From Pseudomonadota bacterium (GTDB taxonomy: Bacteria; Pseudomonadota; Gammaproteobacteria; Steroidobacterales; Steroidobacteraceae): DNA of 64,000 nt. The stretch is from positions 62,001 through 126,000 of the forward strand of contig JADIZR010000012.1 of NCBI GenBank assembly GCA_016704655.1. The letters are read 5' to 3'. Under the pieces are notes generated by a model. The model ran no database searches, was not told where the DNA came from, and saw only the letters and a list, made by a program, of their open reading frames with translations. A program made the position numbers and the translations under genes. This document shows, piece after piece, positions 8,288 to 16,540 of the stretch; position 1 is the first letter of the stretch, and each line of letters begins with the position of its first letter.

Positions 8288-8369
8288 ACGGCCCGCGGGG
8301 ACCCCGCGCCGCCGGACCCGCCATGTTCCCAGATCGCCAGCCCCGCGACAGGTGCTGGTGGGCACGGTC

Positions 8370-8660
8370 AGATCCAACGACCTCCCGCATCGGCATGCAC
8401 TTGCGCACCGTCCGGGCGGAGACCCGCAGGCCGAGCTTCAGCGGCAATTCGTTGGCGATGCGCTCTTCGCCCCAAAGTGGATTCTCGCTCGCCATGCGCC
8501 GGATCAGCTGGCGCAGTTCCAGCGGAATCGACGGCCGCCCTGGTCTGAGCAACAACACAACGAGGTCGGCCAGGTCGGCAAGCAACTGAACGACGACTCG
8601 AGCCAGCGCGATCACGCCACAGCTCGGCGAAGGTCCCGCAACGGCGTCAGTTTGTCCCGG
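8370..8660 (-). pseudogene. Transposase/integrase remnant
   Basis: On the minus strand a stretch reads LLRPGRPSIPLELRQLIRRM followed by NPLWGEERIANEL and VSARTVRKCMP. This matches the helix-turn-helix linker region that precedes the rve (DDE) catalytic domain in a common group of proteobacterial integrase-like transposases. Neither a proper N-terminus nor the catalytic domain is present. It is a remnant only. Confidence 0.6.
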
Positions 8661-8723
8661 ATCCAATGTTTGCGGAGCACAGCCCTTTGACAGGGATGCG
8701 ATCCCATTGGGGAAGGAGTTACG

Positions 8724-8925
8724 ATGGCGGTCATGAGCCACAGGAAACGGGGCCTGGGCAGGGACCTGGAGGGGCTGCTCGGCCAGACGACTAAGCGGCC
8801 GATGCCTGGCGTGGCGCCGACGCGCCGCCAGGTTGCGCATCTGCCCGTCGACGTGCTGCAGCCGGGCGCTTATCAGCCGTGTCATGACACGTGCGTAGAA
8901 ATCCTCGGCGAGCTCGCCAACTCGA
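8724..8925 (+). pseudogene. parB: ParB N-terminal fragment
   Basis: The frame starts with MSHRKRGLGRDLEGLLGQ, the conserved N-terminal signature of chromosome-partition ParB (KRGLGRGLxxLL, which contacts ParA), then LPVDVLQPGAYQP, the start of the CTP-binding ParB core. About ten codons later the similarity ends, and the rest of ParB (DNA-binding helix-turn-helix and dimer domain) is absent. It has been joined to an unrelated 3' gene piece. A functional parB must lie elsewhere. Confidence 0.7.
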
Positions 8926-9093
8926 GGACATGGCGGACACGCCGAGGATGTCCAGAGCCATGTATTGACCGACGCGGGCTTTGCAAAGTACACCAACGTG
9001 GATTTCTTCAAGAAGCACAAAGCCGATTTGAAACAGCTTGAAGGCTTGAAGCAGGACAACGACTGCGACGAGGACCGGGAAAACGACGAATAG
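8922..9093 (+). pseudogene. C-terminal fragment of an unidentified gene
   Basis: In a different frame from the ParB piece, the sequence encodes GHAEDVQSHVLTDAGFAKY followed by TNVDFFKKHKADLKQLEGL and an acidic tail (CDEDRENDE) up to a TAG at 9091-9093. Codon use and composition look like a genuine protein end. The family is not recognised. It may once have been upstream of, and functionally linked to, the exported protein gene at 9133. Confidence 0.4.
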
Positions 9094-9132
9094 CCGGCCC
9101 GGCGGCCAAGAAAGTCAAGAAGGGGGGTTTCC

Positions 9133-9594
9133 ATGCGAACATTCCTGATCTTGCGGGACGCGATGGCCGTTGGGCTGATCGCGGTGACCCTGACGGCGTC
9201 CGCGGGCGCGCCATTGCCCGTCATCAGCGGCCGCACCTACATCACCGGCAGCGCAAAGATCAAAGTGACGGGGACATTCCAGTTCGATGCCGTGATTCCG
9301 ATCAACAAGCAAGCGAGCTTCAGCGATGGCGAGATGACCTGGATTCAGTACGGCGACTCGGGTTCCGAGCAGCCCAACCTGCTGGTTACGGTCAGTCTCC
9401 AGGAACTCGGCTTCGGCATCGGGCTCGGCAAGAAGGTCTCGACCGCCGGCGGCGAGCAGTGCTCCGGCGACATGGACATCAAACCCACGATGATCACCGG
9501 ACACTACAAGTGCCCGGGCATCACGTCCTACGATCCGCGCGACGGAAAAATGGGTAAGGTCACCATCGAGATCGACATGACAGCCGGGTCCTGA
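9133..9594 (+). CDS. Exported protein of unknown function, possible C-terminal frameshift
   Basis: This encodes a 153-residue protein with an N-terminal signal-like hydrophobic segment (AVGLIAVTLTASAGA), a predicted all-beta body (ITGSAKIKVTGTFQFDAVI; LLVTVSLQELGFGIGLGKK) and two cysteines (EQCSGDM, HYKCPGI) that could form a disulfide. Just before the stop the alternative frame continues with VLTLEMTGKKVGTCGNPTQ to a TAG at 9645-9647, adding a third cysteine. This suggests a one-base deletion near 9583 and a true end at 9647. No family is recognised. Confidence 0.6.
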   Translation: MRTFLILRDAMAVGLIAVTLTASAGAPLPVISGRTYITGSAKIKVTGTFQFDAVIPINKQASFSDGEMTWIQYGDSGSEQPNLLVTVSLQELGFGIGLGKKVSTAGGEQCSGDMDIKPTMITGHYKCPGITSYDPRDGKMGKVTIEIDMTAGS

Positions 9595-9652
9595 CGCTCG
9601 AGATGACCGGCAAGAAAGTCGGCACCTGCGGCAACCCGACCCAGTAGCTCCG

Positions 9653-10546
9653 CTACTCAGTCAGTGCGGTCGCGAGGCTCTTGAAATCGATCCCCTGTAA
9701 CAGCGGATCGATCCTCGCCGGATCGCCGACGACCTCGACGGAAATGACATGTGCCGCCGTCGGCACCGCGTTCGCGCGCCGTGCCGGCATCCAGCGCTTG
9801 GTCTGCTCCGCACGATTCCATCCGCCGAACAGGACCAAGGCGTGTCCCTCTGCACTCTTCTCGGCATCGGCAGGACGCGTCCAGCGCTGTGCGACAGACG
9901 CGCCGGACGGCAGCGGGAAGTTTGCGGCGCCACTCGTCAGCGGGACAGCCGTCTCGTTGACCCGCACGCTGATGGACATGTGGAGATCGCGATCCATCTC
10001 TTTCCCGGCCGCGGCAATCCGCGCCTGGCTGTCGCCCTCATCCGCGATCTGCTGGTACTCGGCCTGGATTTTTTCCATGTCGTAGTTGATCTTCTCGGCG
10101 CCCGCCATATCACCCTTCTGGACGAGCGCGACCTGGCGCGCGCTGAGCTGCTGCATTTGCGCCATCAGTGCGTCCATTCGCGGCTGTTTCTTCTTCTGTT
10201 CTTCAGCCGCATTGGTCGCGGCGTCCCGCATCACCTGCTGGCGAGCCTCATAATCGTCCACGCGGTTGTAGGTACGCGAGATACCGTAGCTCCACGGGCG
10301 GTTTTCGCCGTCGCGACAGACGCTCCCGACGACGGAGATTTCTTCGTAGCCGCCGATCTGCCATCCGGCCGGTGCGGGAGGCAGGGATTTCTTCGCGATC
10401 TCGAGAACTGCCGTCATCCTGGCGCGCTCGACGGAAGTGGAGTCTCTGAAGCCCGCATTGCAGGGCCCGTCGCCGCGCGCGATCGAAGCACATGAAACCA
10501 CAGCCGCGGCCAGGACGAGCGTCGCCATCATTCTTGAAGGAGTCAT
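9653..10546 (-). CDS. Exported coiled-coil protein of unknown function
   Basis: This encodes a 297-residue protein. The N-terminus has a signal peptide with a possible lipobox (AAAVVSCAS; Cys at about 19). Residues 30-100 include two cysteines (GPCNAGF, GSVCRDGE). Residues about 105-180 are Gln/Lys/Ala-rich and helical (AEEQKKKQPRMDALMAQMQ), consistent with a coiled coil. The C-terminal third (ALVLFGGWNR; HVISVEVVGDPARID) looks like a globular alpha/beta domain. An envelope location is expected. It is followed on the same strand by nothing recognisable and is convergent with the exported gene at 9133. Confidence 0.75.
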   Translation of the reverse strand: MTPSRMMATLVLAAAVVSCASIARGDGPCNAGFRDSTSVERARMTAVLEIAKKSLPPAPAGWQIGGYEEISVVGSVCRDGENRPWSYGISRTYNRVDDYEARQQVMRDAATNAAEEQKKKQPRMDALMAQMQQLSARQVALVQKGDMAGAEKINYDMEKIQAEYQQIADEGDSQARIAAAGKEMDRDLHMSISVRVNETAVPLTSGAANFPLPSGASVAQRWTRPADAEKSAEGHALVLFGGWNRAEQTKRWMPARRANAVPTAAHVISVEVVGDPARIDPLLQGIDFKSLATALTE

Positions 10547-10562
10547 GAAACGTGCTCCTGCG

Positions 10563-10745
10563 TTACTTCATCAGTCGCAGTGAAACCGGATAGCGATACC
10601 GCGTGCCGTGATTGGCCTGCATGCCCGCGGTGATGAAACACACGAGCGTCGCGATGCCGATCAACATCAGCAACGGAATAGTCAGCACCGCGCCGATGCC
10701 GAGGGATCTGTCGGTGCAGACAACAAGGTGCCATTCGGATCACTG
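10563..10745 (-). pseudogene. C-terminal fragment of a DUF4870-like membrane protein
   Basis: The minus strand reads LGIGAVLTIPLLMLIGIATL followed by VCFITAGMQANHGTRYRYPV and SLRLMK, then a stop at 10563-10565. This is the usual ending of small DUF4870 membrane proteins (last membrane helix, then GxxYRYP). The 5' part is missing; the IS21-type element begins right at the break (10748), so the insertion probably truncated the gene. No matching 5' part is seen beyond 12753. Confidence 0.55.
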
Positions 10746-10849
10746 GCTGTCAACGCCGGACGGATATTGCATCTCTGGCGGGCGGTGCACGCCCGGAGGT
10801 TCAGTGGCCGGTCGGCTTGGCCGACGGCGCGCCTGACGGGCTCATCGCG

Positions 10850-11600
10850 ATCGCCCTCGGCGAAGCGAGGGTACAGGTCGGTGTGCGCTGCGTCTGTTCC
10901 CACGGATGTTGACCAGTGGCAGTGGTGCAGACGCGGTCGATGAGCGCGGCGCCACCTCGTCGCCGAGCACCTCGCCCCATTCCTCGAAGCCCTTGTTTGG
11001 GTGAGCACGGTCGAGGCGCGTTCGTAGCGACGATTCATGAGCTGGAAGAACAGCAGGCACCGGCGTGGTTGATCGGCAGGTAGCCGATCTCATCGACCAC
11101 CAGCAGCGACGGATGGGTGAGCAGGCGGTCGCCGCGCCAAGTGGCCAGCCGCCTGGGCTTCCTCGAGCGAGGTGATCAGGTCGATCAAGGTGCCGTAATA
11201 GACGCGTCGTCCACGCTGCGCGGCGGCGATGGCGAGGCTGATCGCGAGGTGCGTCTTGCCCCGCCCGGCGGGCCCAGCAGCACGACGTTTTCCTTGCGCT
11301 CGATGAAGTTGAGCTCGTGCAGGCTCTCGATCTGCTCGCGCTTGAGCGGAGGGCTGGAAGGCGAAGTCGAACGACTCCAGCGTCTTCACCGCGGGGAGCC
11401 GCGAGGAGCGCATCGCCGCCTCCAGCCGGCGGTTGTTGCGCAGCGGACCTGCGCGGTGAGCAGGCGGCTGATCGCTTCGGTCGCCGCGAGCCGCCCGCCG
11501 TCGATCTCGCGCAGGATGCCGTCGACGGCTTCAGCGAGCCCGGCATCTTGGGTCGGCGAGCAGGTCGCGGATGGCATCGCGCGGATGACGCTGGGCGACA
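10850..11600 (-). pseudogene. istB: IstB-like ATPase helper, frameshifted
   Basis: Pieces in different frames match IstB. One frame gives LPAVKTLESFDFAFQPSAQ, a Walker A-like GPAGRGKTHLAISLAIAA and the following RGRRVYYGTLIDLITSLEEA. IstB is the AAA+ ATPase that assists IS21 transposition. Several indels make it non-functional. Confidence 0.65.
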
Positions 11601-12640
11601 CTCATCGTGCGACCCCGGTCAGTCGGTCATACCAGGCGAGCGGGCGCCGCTCGACTGCAGCATGGCCGGCGGTTGCGACGGCCGCGACCGCCGGGCGTGT
11701 GGGCCGTCGCGACCAACGACCGATACGGACGCCGCCAGGGGGCCGCAGCACGACGCGCTCGTCGCGTTCGAAGCGCAGGCGCGGCGCCTCGGCAGTGGTG
11801 CGATGCAGGCGGCGGTTCGCCGTCTGCGCGAGCCACGACAGCGCCTGCGCGTTGGATCGGCATCGTTGAGGAAGGTCCGGCCATAGAAGAAGCCCTGACG
11901 GACGTAGCCGATGGGCCGCTCGACCTTGCCCTTGGTCTGCGCTCGATACGGGCGGCAGGCGCGCCGCGGAAGTCCCAGTGCGCGGCGAAGCGCATGAACT
12001 CGGCGTTCTCCAGCAGCCGCCCGCCGATCTCCGCTCGTCGTCGACGATACGGCCTTCAACTGGTCGAAGAGCAGATTGGCGGGCACGCCGCCGAAGTAGG
12101 CAAGGCGTCCTCCAGCCCGCGCATCAACACGAGCATCGTTTGGCGCGTATGAACTGCAGCCACAGCAGCCGCGAGTACCCGAGCGACCACCAGCGTAGCG
12201 CTGCCCCCTAACCGGACTCGGCGAAGTCGGCCTGGCCCTGATGGCCTGGCGCGGTCTCAAGGCACCACGGCTCCACCACTGGCGTCGGGCGCATCTGGCG
12301 GACGCAGTCCTTCACCTGCGTGTAGCCACCCGCTAGCCCGCCGCCCGGATCTCCTCGAACAGCCGCACCGCCGACAGCTTCGGATACTCGGCCAGGCGCG
12401 CCGCAGAATGCCGCGAAAGGGGTCGACCTTGCAGGTGACCGGCGGTCGCGCGGCATACCGCATCGGCGCGTCATCGAGCTCACGCTCGGCTGCCCGGTGG
12501 CAATCCAGTGGTAGACGGTCCGCCGTGCGACCCAGCTCCCGCGCGATCTCCGCCTTACTCAGGCCCCGTTCCAGGTAATGACGTAACAGCACTCGTTGAT
12601 TCCTTGCTACATCGCCCCGGCTCCCGCGCAAGTCACGGAA
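11600..12640 (-). pseudogene. istA: IstA-like transposase, frameshifted
   Basis: Fragments in several frames correspond to IstA: an N-terminal helix-turn-helix (LSKAEIARELG), the middle GGYTQVKDCVRQMRPTPVVE followed by APGHQGQADFAES (start of the DDE catalytic core), then degraded C-terminal sequence around 11650-12000. Multiple frameshifts break it. Confidence 0.65.
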
Positions 12641-12957
12641 TCGCCAGCTTGGGGTGTGCAATTTTCGTCCGCCAGATCTGTGCAATTTACGTCCGCCGCC
12701 GACACACTGGCATTTTTGTTTTCTCCCCTGCGGGAGGTTGCAGTGGCTTGACAAGCTCCCGCGCACAGGACCATATCACTCGCGCCCCACTATACGGCCG
12801 TCACAAGCAGACCCGCCATGCCCCGCTCCCGCGCGACGCACCCGCGCCCATTCTGGCGAACAGGCGGGGTCCTTCGCGCAGCCCCGTCGACCGGCCCCTC
12901 AGCTCGCCCGCTTCCCAGGTGCCCAGATCGCCAGCCCCGCCGCTCGGCTCGGGCGAA

Positions 12958-13071
12958 CGATCGGCCCAGTTACCGATAGTCCGCGGGTGATACCCGAAAC
13001 CGGATGCAAATCATTGACTTGGAAGTGAGCCAGGGACGGAATCGAACCATCGACACGCGGATTTTCAATCC
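12958..13071 (-). repeat. tRNA-Phe 3' remnant plus flank (attachment-like site 2)
   Basis: Bases 13026-13071 copy the 3' half of tRNA-Phe (T arm, variable region, anticodon stem) with a 2-base loss at the acceptor end. The upstream 65 bases (GATAGTCCGCGGGTGA; TGCAAATCAT) match the flank of the intact gene at 15529-15590. The rest of 12754-13272 shows no gene. Confidence 0.8.
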
Positions 13072-13272
13072 AACGGAGAGCCCGGTTCGGTGCGAGTAAG
13101 CCGAAGAAGCGCGACGAGTTTTCGCGGCCCCGACCGAACTGCCCCGCCCGACCGAGCCCATACCGAACCCCCGGGGGCCGGTTTTTCATGGCCTCAAGAG
13201 ACGAAACCCCGGCCCCTCCCTCTGGGAAGAACCTGTCGAATGGCTGACAAGCTTTAGTCCCTATATGGGGGA

Positions 13273-13980
13273 CTAGGGTGTCGCGGTCTTGCCAGGCGCC
13301 GGCAGTTGCGCCAGATACGCGGCGACGGCTCGCTTGTCGTCTGCCGAGAGGTTGCGGAGGATCGGAGGCATCGCGGGGTTGGAGTTGCCACGCTCGCCGG
13401 TGAGGATGAGGTCGAGCTCGCGCAACAGGTAGCTGTAGTGCTGCGACGCAAGCATGGGATAGAAAAGCTCCGCGCGTCCTTCGCCGTGCTCGCCATGGCA
13501 CCTTGCACAATCACTGGCGTACACGGCCTGGCCGCGCGGCACCAACTCGGGTGGACCCTGCGCGATGTTGTCCACGACCGGCAGAGACTGAAGATAGGCC
13601 GCCATGTCGGCAAAATCTTGCAGCGTCAGATCGGAATCGAACATGTAGTCCTTCATCTCCGGGTTCACGCGCAGGCCACTGCGGATGTCCATCAGCTGCT
13701 TGATCAACACCGAGGCATGCTGCCCGGACAGCCGCGGTATATTGAATTTCGCGCGCCCCGAGCCATCCTTGCGGTGGCAGGTCTGACACTCGGCATACGC
13801 CTCCTTGCCGCGTTGTATGTCGCCTGGCAACGCCAACGTGGCCTTGATATCGCCATCCGTCGGCAAGAGTACGGTCACCTGAGCAACGGCCGTTCCAGCC
13901 GGGTCCGCGAGCATGATCGCGACGGCAAGCGACATTGTCGCCATGAGCTTCCGCGCTTTAGCGATCAGGAACTGCATCAT
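13273..13980 (-). CDS. Diheme cytochrome c (cytochrome c4-like)
   Basis: This encodes a 235-residue protein. A signal peptide (IAKARKLMATMSLAVAIMLA) is followed by two cytochrome c domains, each with a heme motif: CQTCH near residue 64 and CARCH near residue 155. Each domain has a downstream Met candidate (NPEMKDYMFD, AMPPILRNL). This is the layout of cytochrome c4 and related periplasmic electron carriers feeding terminal oxidases. The start at 13980 (ATGATG) follows GAGGGGAG. It lies between tRNA-Phe remnant 2 and the intact tRNA, so it is probably island cargo. Confidence 0.85.
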   Translation of the reverse strand: MMQFLIAKARKLMATMSLAVAIMLADPAGTAVAQVTVLLPTDGDIKATLALPGDIQRGKEAYAECQTCHRKDGSGRAKFNIPRLSGQHASVLIKQLMDIRSGLRVNPEMKDYMFDSDLTLQDFADMAAYLQSLPVVDNIAQGPPELVPRGQAVYASDCARCHGEHGEGRAELFYPMLASQHYSYLLRELDLILTGERGNSNPAMPPILRNLSADDKRAVAAYLAQLPAPGKTATP

Positions 13981-14125
13981 TGCTCCCCTCGTCTTCGCCG
14001 ACTCCATCCTGCTCTCGGTCAGGATCGATCGCCTTATACACCCTGAAAGACTGCCTCTACGAACAAGACTCGCAGGCCCCCAAGCATCGAGTCGTCGAGA
14101 GAAATACCCAGCTAGCAGCCTGTCG

Positions 14126-14288
14126 TGTTAACCGGCGTCTAGGATTGACCAGCGTCCGGCGTCCAATGTTGGTCATACGAAAATGAGACAAGCTCACGAT
14201 TCTCATCGACAAATGTCTCTTGAACCCTGGTCAGCCTTCGACGCCGGTCAGGCCAAGATCATGTTCAAACTTAAACGCCGGTTCACAG
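14126..14288. repeat. Small element with inverted IS-like ends
   Basis: The left arm begins at 14126 (TGTTAACCGGCGTCTAGGAT, then TGACCAGCG). The right arm, inverted, is 14273-14288 (AAACGCCGGTTCACAG). Internal TTGACCAG / GGTCAG units recur near both ends. A third, solitary copy of the end lies at 2826-2862. This looks like a deleted IS or MITE-like derivative of about 163 bp. The rest of 13981-14563 has no gene I can support. Confidence 0.5.
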
Positions 14289-14563
14289 TCGTAGATGACC
14301 GAATCCGACAACGGGATCAGTGAGCGGTTGGGGCAATCAGCACACTTAATGCGTGGCTTTTCGCAAATGCCTGGCCGCCATTCGTTGGCGCACGCAGGTG
14401 CGTAGCCGGACTTTCCGCTCGCCTTGCTCTCCCAACGGACGGGGTAGACATCCGTGCGACCGCGGAACAGTCGGCAGAATAAAATGCTATGAGACGGGCG
14501 ATCTCCACCCGCAATTCATCCGGAGATCGTATCCCCGGAGCGCCGTCTTCAACCGGTGATTGC

Positions 14564-14809
14564 TCAGGCGAATTCAAGCAGCGCGTGAGGACTCCGATCC
14601 GCAACCATCAGCAGCGTACGAGCTGCACCTGACGGGGCGCGGCGGCCCTGCTCCCAGTCCTGCAGAGCACGCACCGAGACACCGAGGAGTACCGCGAAAC
14701 GCGCCTGTGACAAGCCGGTCTTCGTTCGGATATTTGCGACGTCGGGGACGTTGATGACGCGACCGCACTTCCACTTCCTGCCGAAGTCGCCAGGGTACGG
14801 TGGCGGCAC
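14564..14809 (-). CDS. HigA-like XRE-family antitoxin
   Basis: This encodes an 81-residue protein, or less if a later start is used. Residues about 22-62 are a helix-turn-helix: NIRTKTGLSQARFAVLLGVS then VRALQDWEQGRRAPSGAART, the conserved signature of HigA/MqsA-type antitoxins that bind their own promoter. The N-terminal about 15 residues (MPPPYPGDFGRK) look unlike the family and may not be translated. No RelE/HigB toxin is found beside it, so it may be an orphan or regulate the module upstream. Confidence 0.7.
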   Translation of the reverse strand: MPPPYPGDFGRKWKCGRVINVPDVANIRTKTGLSQARFAVLLGVSVRALQDWEQGRRAPSGAARTLLMVADRSPHALLEFA

Positions 14810-14860
14810 TGTTCTCCGCCACGGAATTCGGACACATCTCGACCGGACAGGTGGCGTGCG

Positions 14861-15160
14861 TCAGCGCGACCGCTGCAAGCCTTTGTCAGCCGGGTGCTCC
14901 ACCATTTGTCCCTCGACAAATTTGTGCAGAACGCTCGACACCAGCGTCTGATACGGCAAGCCCTCGGCCAACGCCCGCTTCTGCAGTGCACGCAGGTCCT
15001 TCGAGGAAATGCGGATGTTGATCCGACTGTCCTTGGTGAATGTAGCTTCGGCCACCTTGCGATGGCGCGCTAACTCGCGGGAGCGATTCTTTACCGGCTT
15101 CAACTTGCCGGAATCGAAGGCCTCAAGAATCTCCTTCTCGTCTGCATCAAGTTTGTTCAT
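14861..15160 (-). CDS. CopG/ribbon-helix-helix antitoxin partner of the BrnT-like toxin
   Basis: This encodes a 99-residue protein: an N-terminal helical part (DADEKEILEAFDSGKLKPV), then a ribbon-helix-helix core (DSRINIRISSKDLRALQKRA, LPYQTLVSSVLHKFV). The core binds DNA and neutralises the toxin. The ATG at 15160 is chosen as start; it lies inside the last codons of the toxin gene (ends 15147), so the pair is translationally coupled. A near-identical but truncated copy sits at 6268-6476. Confidence 0.8.
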   Translation of the reverse strand: MNKLDADEKEILEAFDSGKLKPVKNRSRELARHRKVAEATFTKDSRINIRISSKDLRALQKRALAEGLPYQTLVSSVLHKFVEGQMVEHPADKGLQRSR

Positions 15161-15440
15161 CGGATTCACCAAGGTACTGTCTGGAGGCCTTGCGGCTCGG
15201 AATGATCGTCTTCAGGAAGATCTCGGTCTCGGATTCAACGAAGGGCACGAGATACGCATAGCCCTCGATCAGGACCAGCGATATCTTCTGCCCGGGATAG
15301 CGCTGCTGGTTCGGGTGCTCGAGCAGGTCCACCTCGTCGCCAGCTTCAATGTGAAACACCACATCCTCGAACGAAACGCCGCGCTCGCGCTTCAGCCTCT
15401 CGTTCTTGGCGGGATCCCAAGCATAGTGCTTCACCGACAA
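15147..15440 (-). CDS. BrnT-like toxin
   Basis: This encodes a 97-residue protein. The sequence YAWDPAKNERLKRERGVSFE then LLEHPNQQRYPGQKI and FLKTIIPSRKASRQYL is the pattern of the BrnT/DUF4258-type RelE-fold toxins paired with CopG antitoxins, predicted to be ribonucleases acting in the cytoplasm. It is followed by and overlaps its antitoxin. It lies about 160 bases from tRNA-Phe at the inner edge of the second island. Confidence 0.8.
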   Translation of the reverse strand: MSVKHYAWDPAKNERLKRERGVSFEDVVFHIEAGDEVDLLEHPNQQRYPGQKISLVLIEGYAYLVPFVESETEIFLKTIIPSRKASRQYLGESDEQT

Positions 15441-15596
15441 ATCATAGCAAAGTGTGTGCCGTATGTACTCAGGCTGTCATCGGCGCTCACGTGGACCGCG
15501 CCGGCACAGCACGGCTCTGTCCGCACGTGATCGACCCAGTTCCCGATAGTCCGCGGGTGACGCCAAAACCAGCTTGCAAATCATAAAGTTGGAAGT

Positions 15597-15672
15597 GGTG
15601 GCCAGGGACGGAATCGAACCATCGACACGCGGATTTTCAATCCGCTGCTCTACCAACTGAGCTACCTGGCCA
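15597..15672 (-). tRNA. tRNA-Phe (GAA)
   Basis: This is a 76-nt cloverleaf with acceptor stem GGCCAGG/CCTGGCC, D arm TAGCTCAGTTGGTAGAGCA, anticodon GAA in the loop TTGAAAA, T arm GGTTCGATTCC and encoded CCA. Its 3' half and the 3' flank (15529-15596) recur at 12958-13071 and 1753-1838, identifying this gene as an integration hotspot. Confidence 0.97.
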
Positions 15673-15843
15673 CGGCGGGTTCCGGCGAGGGGCCGGCCTG
15701 CAGAGAGCCCGAAATTAGACCCGAGGGCTCTCCCCCCGTCAAGGACAGCGGCGGTACCAAATCCCAATGAATCCGCCAATTTGGCGTGATGCAACCACAT
15801 ACGACATGAAATGGAATGACCGGGATCCCGCCCAACCTGATTT

Positions 15844-15883
15844 CGCCTTACACTGAGTAAGGAATGTCGAATTCGGTAAGGCG
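15844..15883. promoter_or_regulatory. Inverted repeat upstream of vapBC, probable operator
   Basis: CGCCTTAC (15844-15851) and GTAAGGCG (15876-15883) are perfect inverted arms ending two bases before the vapB start; an extra GTAAGG lies between them. This is a plausible VapBC autorepression site. Confidence 0.6.
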
Positions 15884-15885
15884 TC

Positions 15886-16146
15886 ATGAGCGAAGCCAAG
15901 ATGACGAGCAAGGGACAGATCACGGTGCCGAAGGACGTTCGGCTGAAACTCGGCCTCAAGCCCGGCGACCGCGTCCGGTTTCTCGTCGAGGCGGACGGCC
16001 GCGTGAGGCTCCTGCCGGCCAAGCGGGATATCAGCGAACTCGTCGGCATCCTGCCGAAGCCAAAGCGGGCGTTGACCATCGAGGAAATGGACGAGGCCAT
16101 CGCTCGAGCGGTCGCAGAGAAGTTCTCGCGTCATGATCGGGATTGA
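15886..16146 (+). CDS. vapB: VapB-type antitoxin (AbrB/MazE fold)
   Basis: This encodes an 86-residue protein. Residues 4-48 are a swapped-hairpin AbrB domain (MTSKGQITVPKDVRLKLGLK, PGDRVRFLVEADGRV). The C-terminal helix (LTIEEMDEAIARAVAEKFSR) is the typical segment that blocks the PIN toxin. It overlaps vapC by 14 bases, and inverted repeats lie just upstream. It binds its own promoter and neutralises the toxin encoded next. Confidence 0.9.
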   Translation: MSEAKMTSKGQITVPKDVRLKLGLKPGDRVRFLVEADGRVRLLPAKRDISELVGILPKPKRALTIEEMDEAIARAVAEKFSRHDRD

Positions 16147-16537
16147 TACGAATGTCCTGGTCCGGCTGATCGTGGCCGACGACCCCAGGCAGACCTCGGC
16201 TGCACGTAACTTCATACGTGACCGCTGCACATCGGGCGATCCCGGGTTCGTGTCGAACATCGTGTTGGCGGAGATCGCCTGGACGCTCGCAGCAGGCTAC
16301 GGCTACTCGAGACATCAGATCGCGGATGCGATCGAACGGATCATGGAGACGATCCAGCTGCAAATCGAGTCATCGACGGACGTTGCGGCGGCCCTGATCG
16401 AATACAGGGCTGGGCCGGCGGATTTTGCTGACTGCCTGATCGGGCAGACCAACCGCACAGCGGACTGCAGCCGTACCGTCACCTTCGATCGCAAGGCAGC
16501 AAAGCTCGACACGTTCGAACTTCTGAAGAGCAGCTGA
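16133..16537 (+). CDS. vapC: VapC-type PIN-domain toxin
   Basis: This encodes a 134-residue PIN-domain ribonuclease. The acidic Mg2+ ligands are visible: D in MIGIDTNVLVRL (residue 5), E in VLAEIAWTL (about 45) and D in ADFADCLIG (about 99); the last acidic residue is in TFDRKAAKL. VapC toxins cleave tRNA or rRNA when freed from VapB. The motif residues are intact, so the toxin should be active. The start overlaps the end of vapB. Confidence 0.9.
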   Translation: MIGIDTNVLVRLIVADDPRQTSAARNFIRDRCTSGDPGFVSNIVLAEIAWTLAAGYGYSRHQIADAIERIMETIQLQIESSTDVAAALIEYRAGPADFADCLIGQTNRTADCSRTVTFDRKAAKLDTFELLKSS

Positions 16538-16540
16538 CCT

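Larger units (their letters stand above)
10748..12753 (-). mobile_element. Degraded IS21-family element
   Basis: This element is about 2.0 kb, with istA-like then istB-like remnants reading on the minus strand. Its ends both begin TGTCAA when read inward. The left end (about 12655-12753) carries the repeated units TGTGCAATTT(T/A)CGTCCGCC typical of IS21-family termini, and the right end has the related CGGACGGATATTGCAT. Both genes contain many frameshifts, so the element is inactive. It cuts a DUF4870-like gene. Confidence 0.7.

Noticed and set aside
8327..8346. A 19-base match (CCCAGATCGCCAGCCCCGC) shared with 12928-12946
   Set aside because: It is short, GC-rich and without symmetric flanks or extended similarity. 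It may be an IS flank, but it is too weak to call.
13255..13275. Hairpin TAGTCCC...GGGACTA as terminator of the diheme cytochrome
   Set aside because: The stem includes the stop codon and is not followed by a T run on the minus strand, so termination is not supported.
14317..14604. Open frame on the minus strand in the second island
   Set aside because: It overlaps the HigA-like gene's 3' end, has no ribosome site and no recognisable content.
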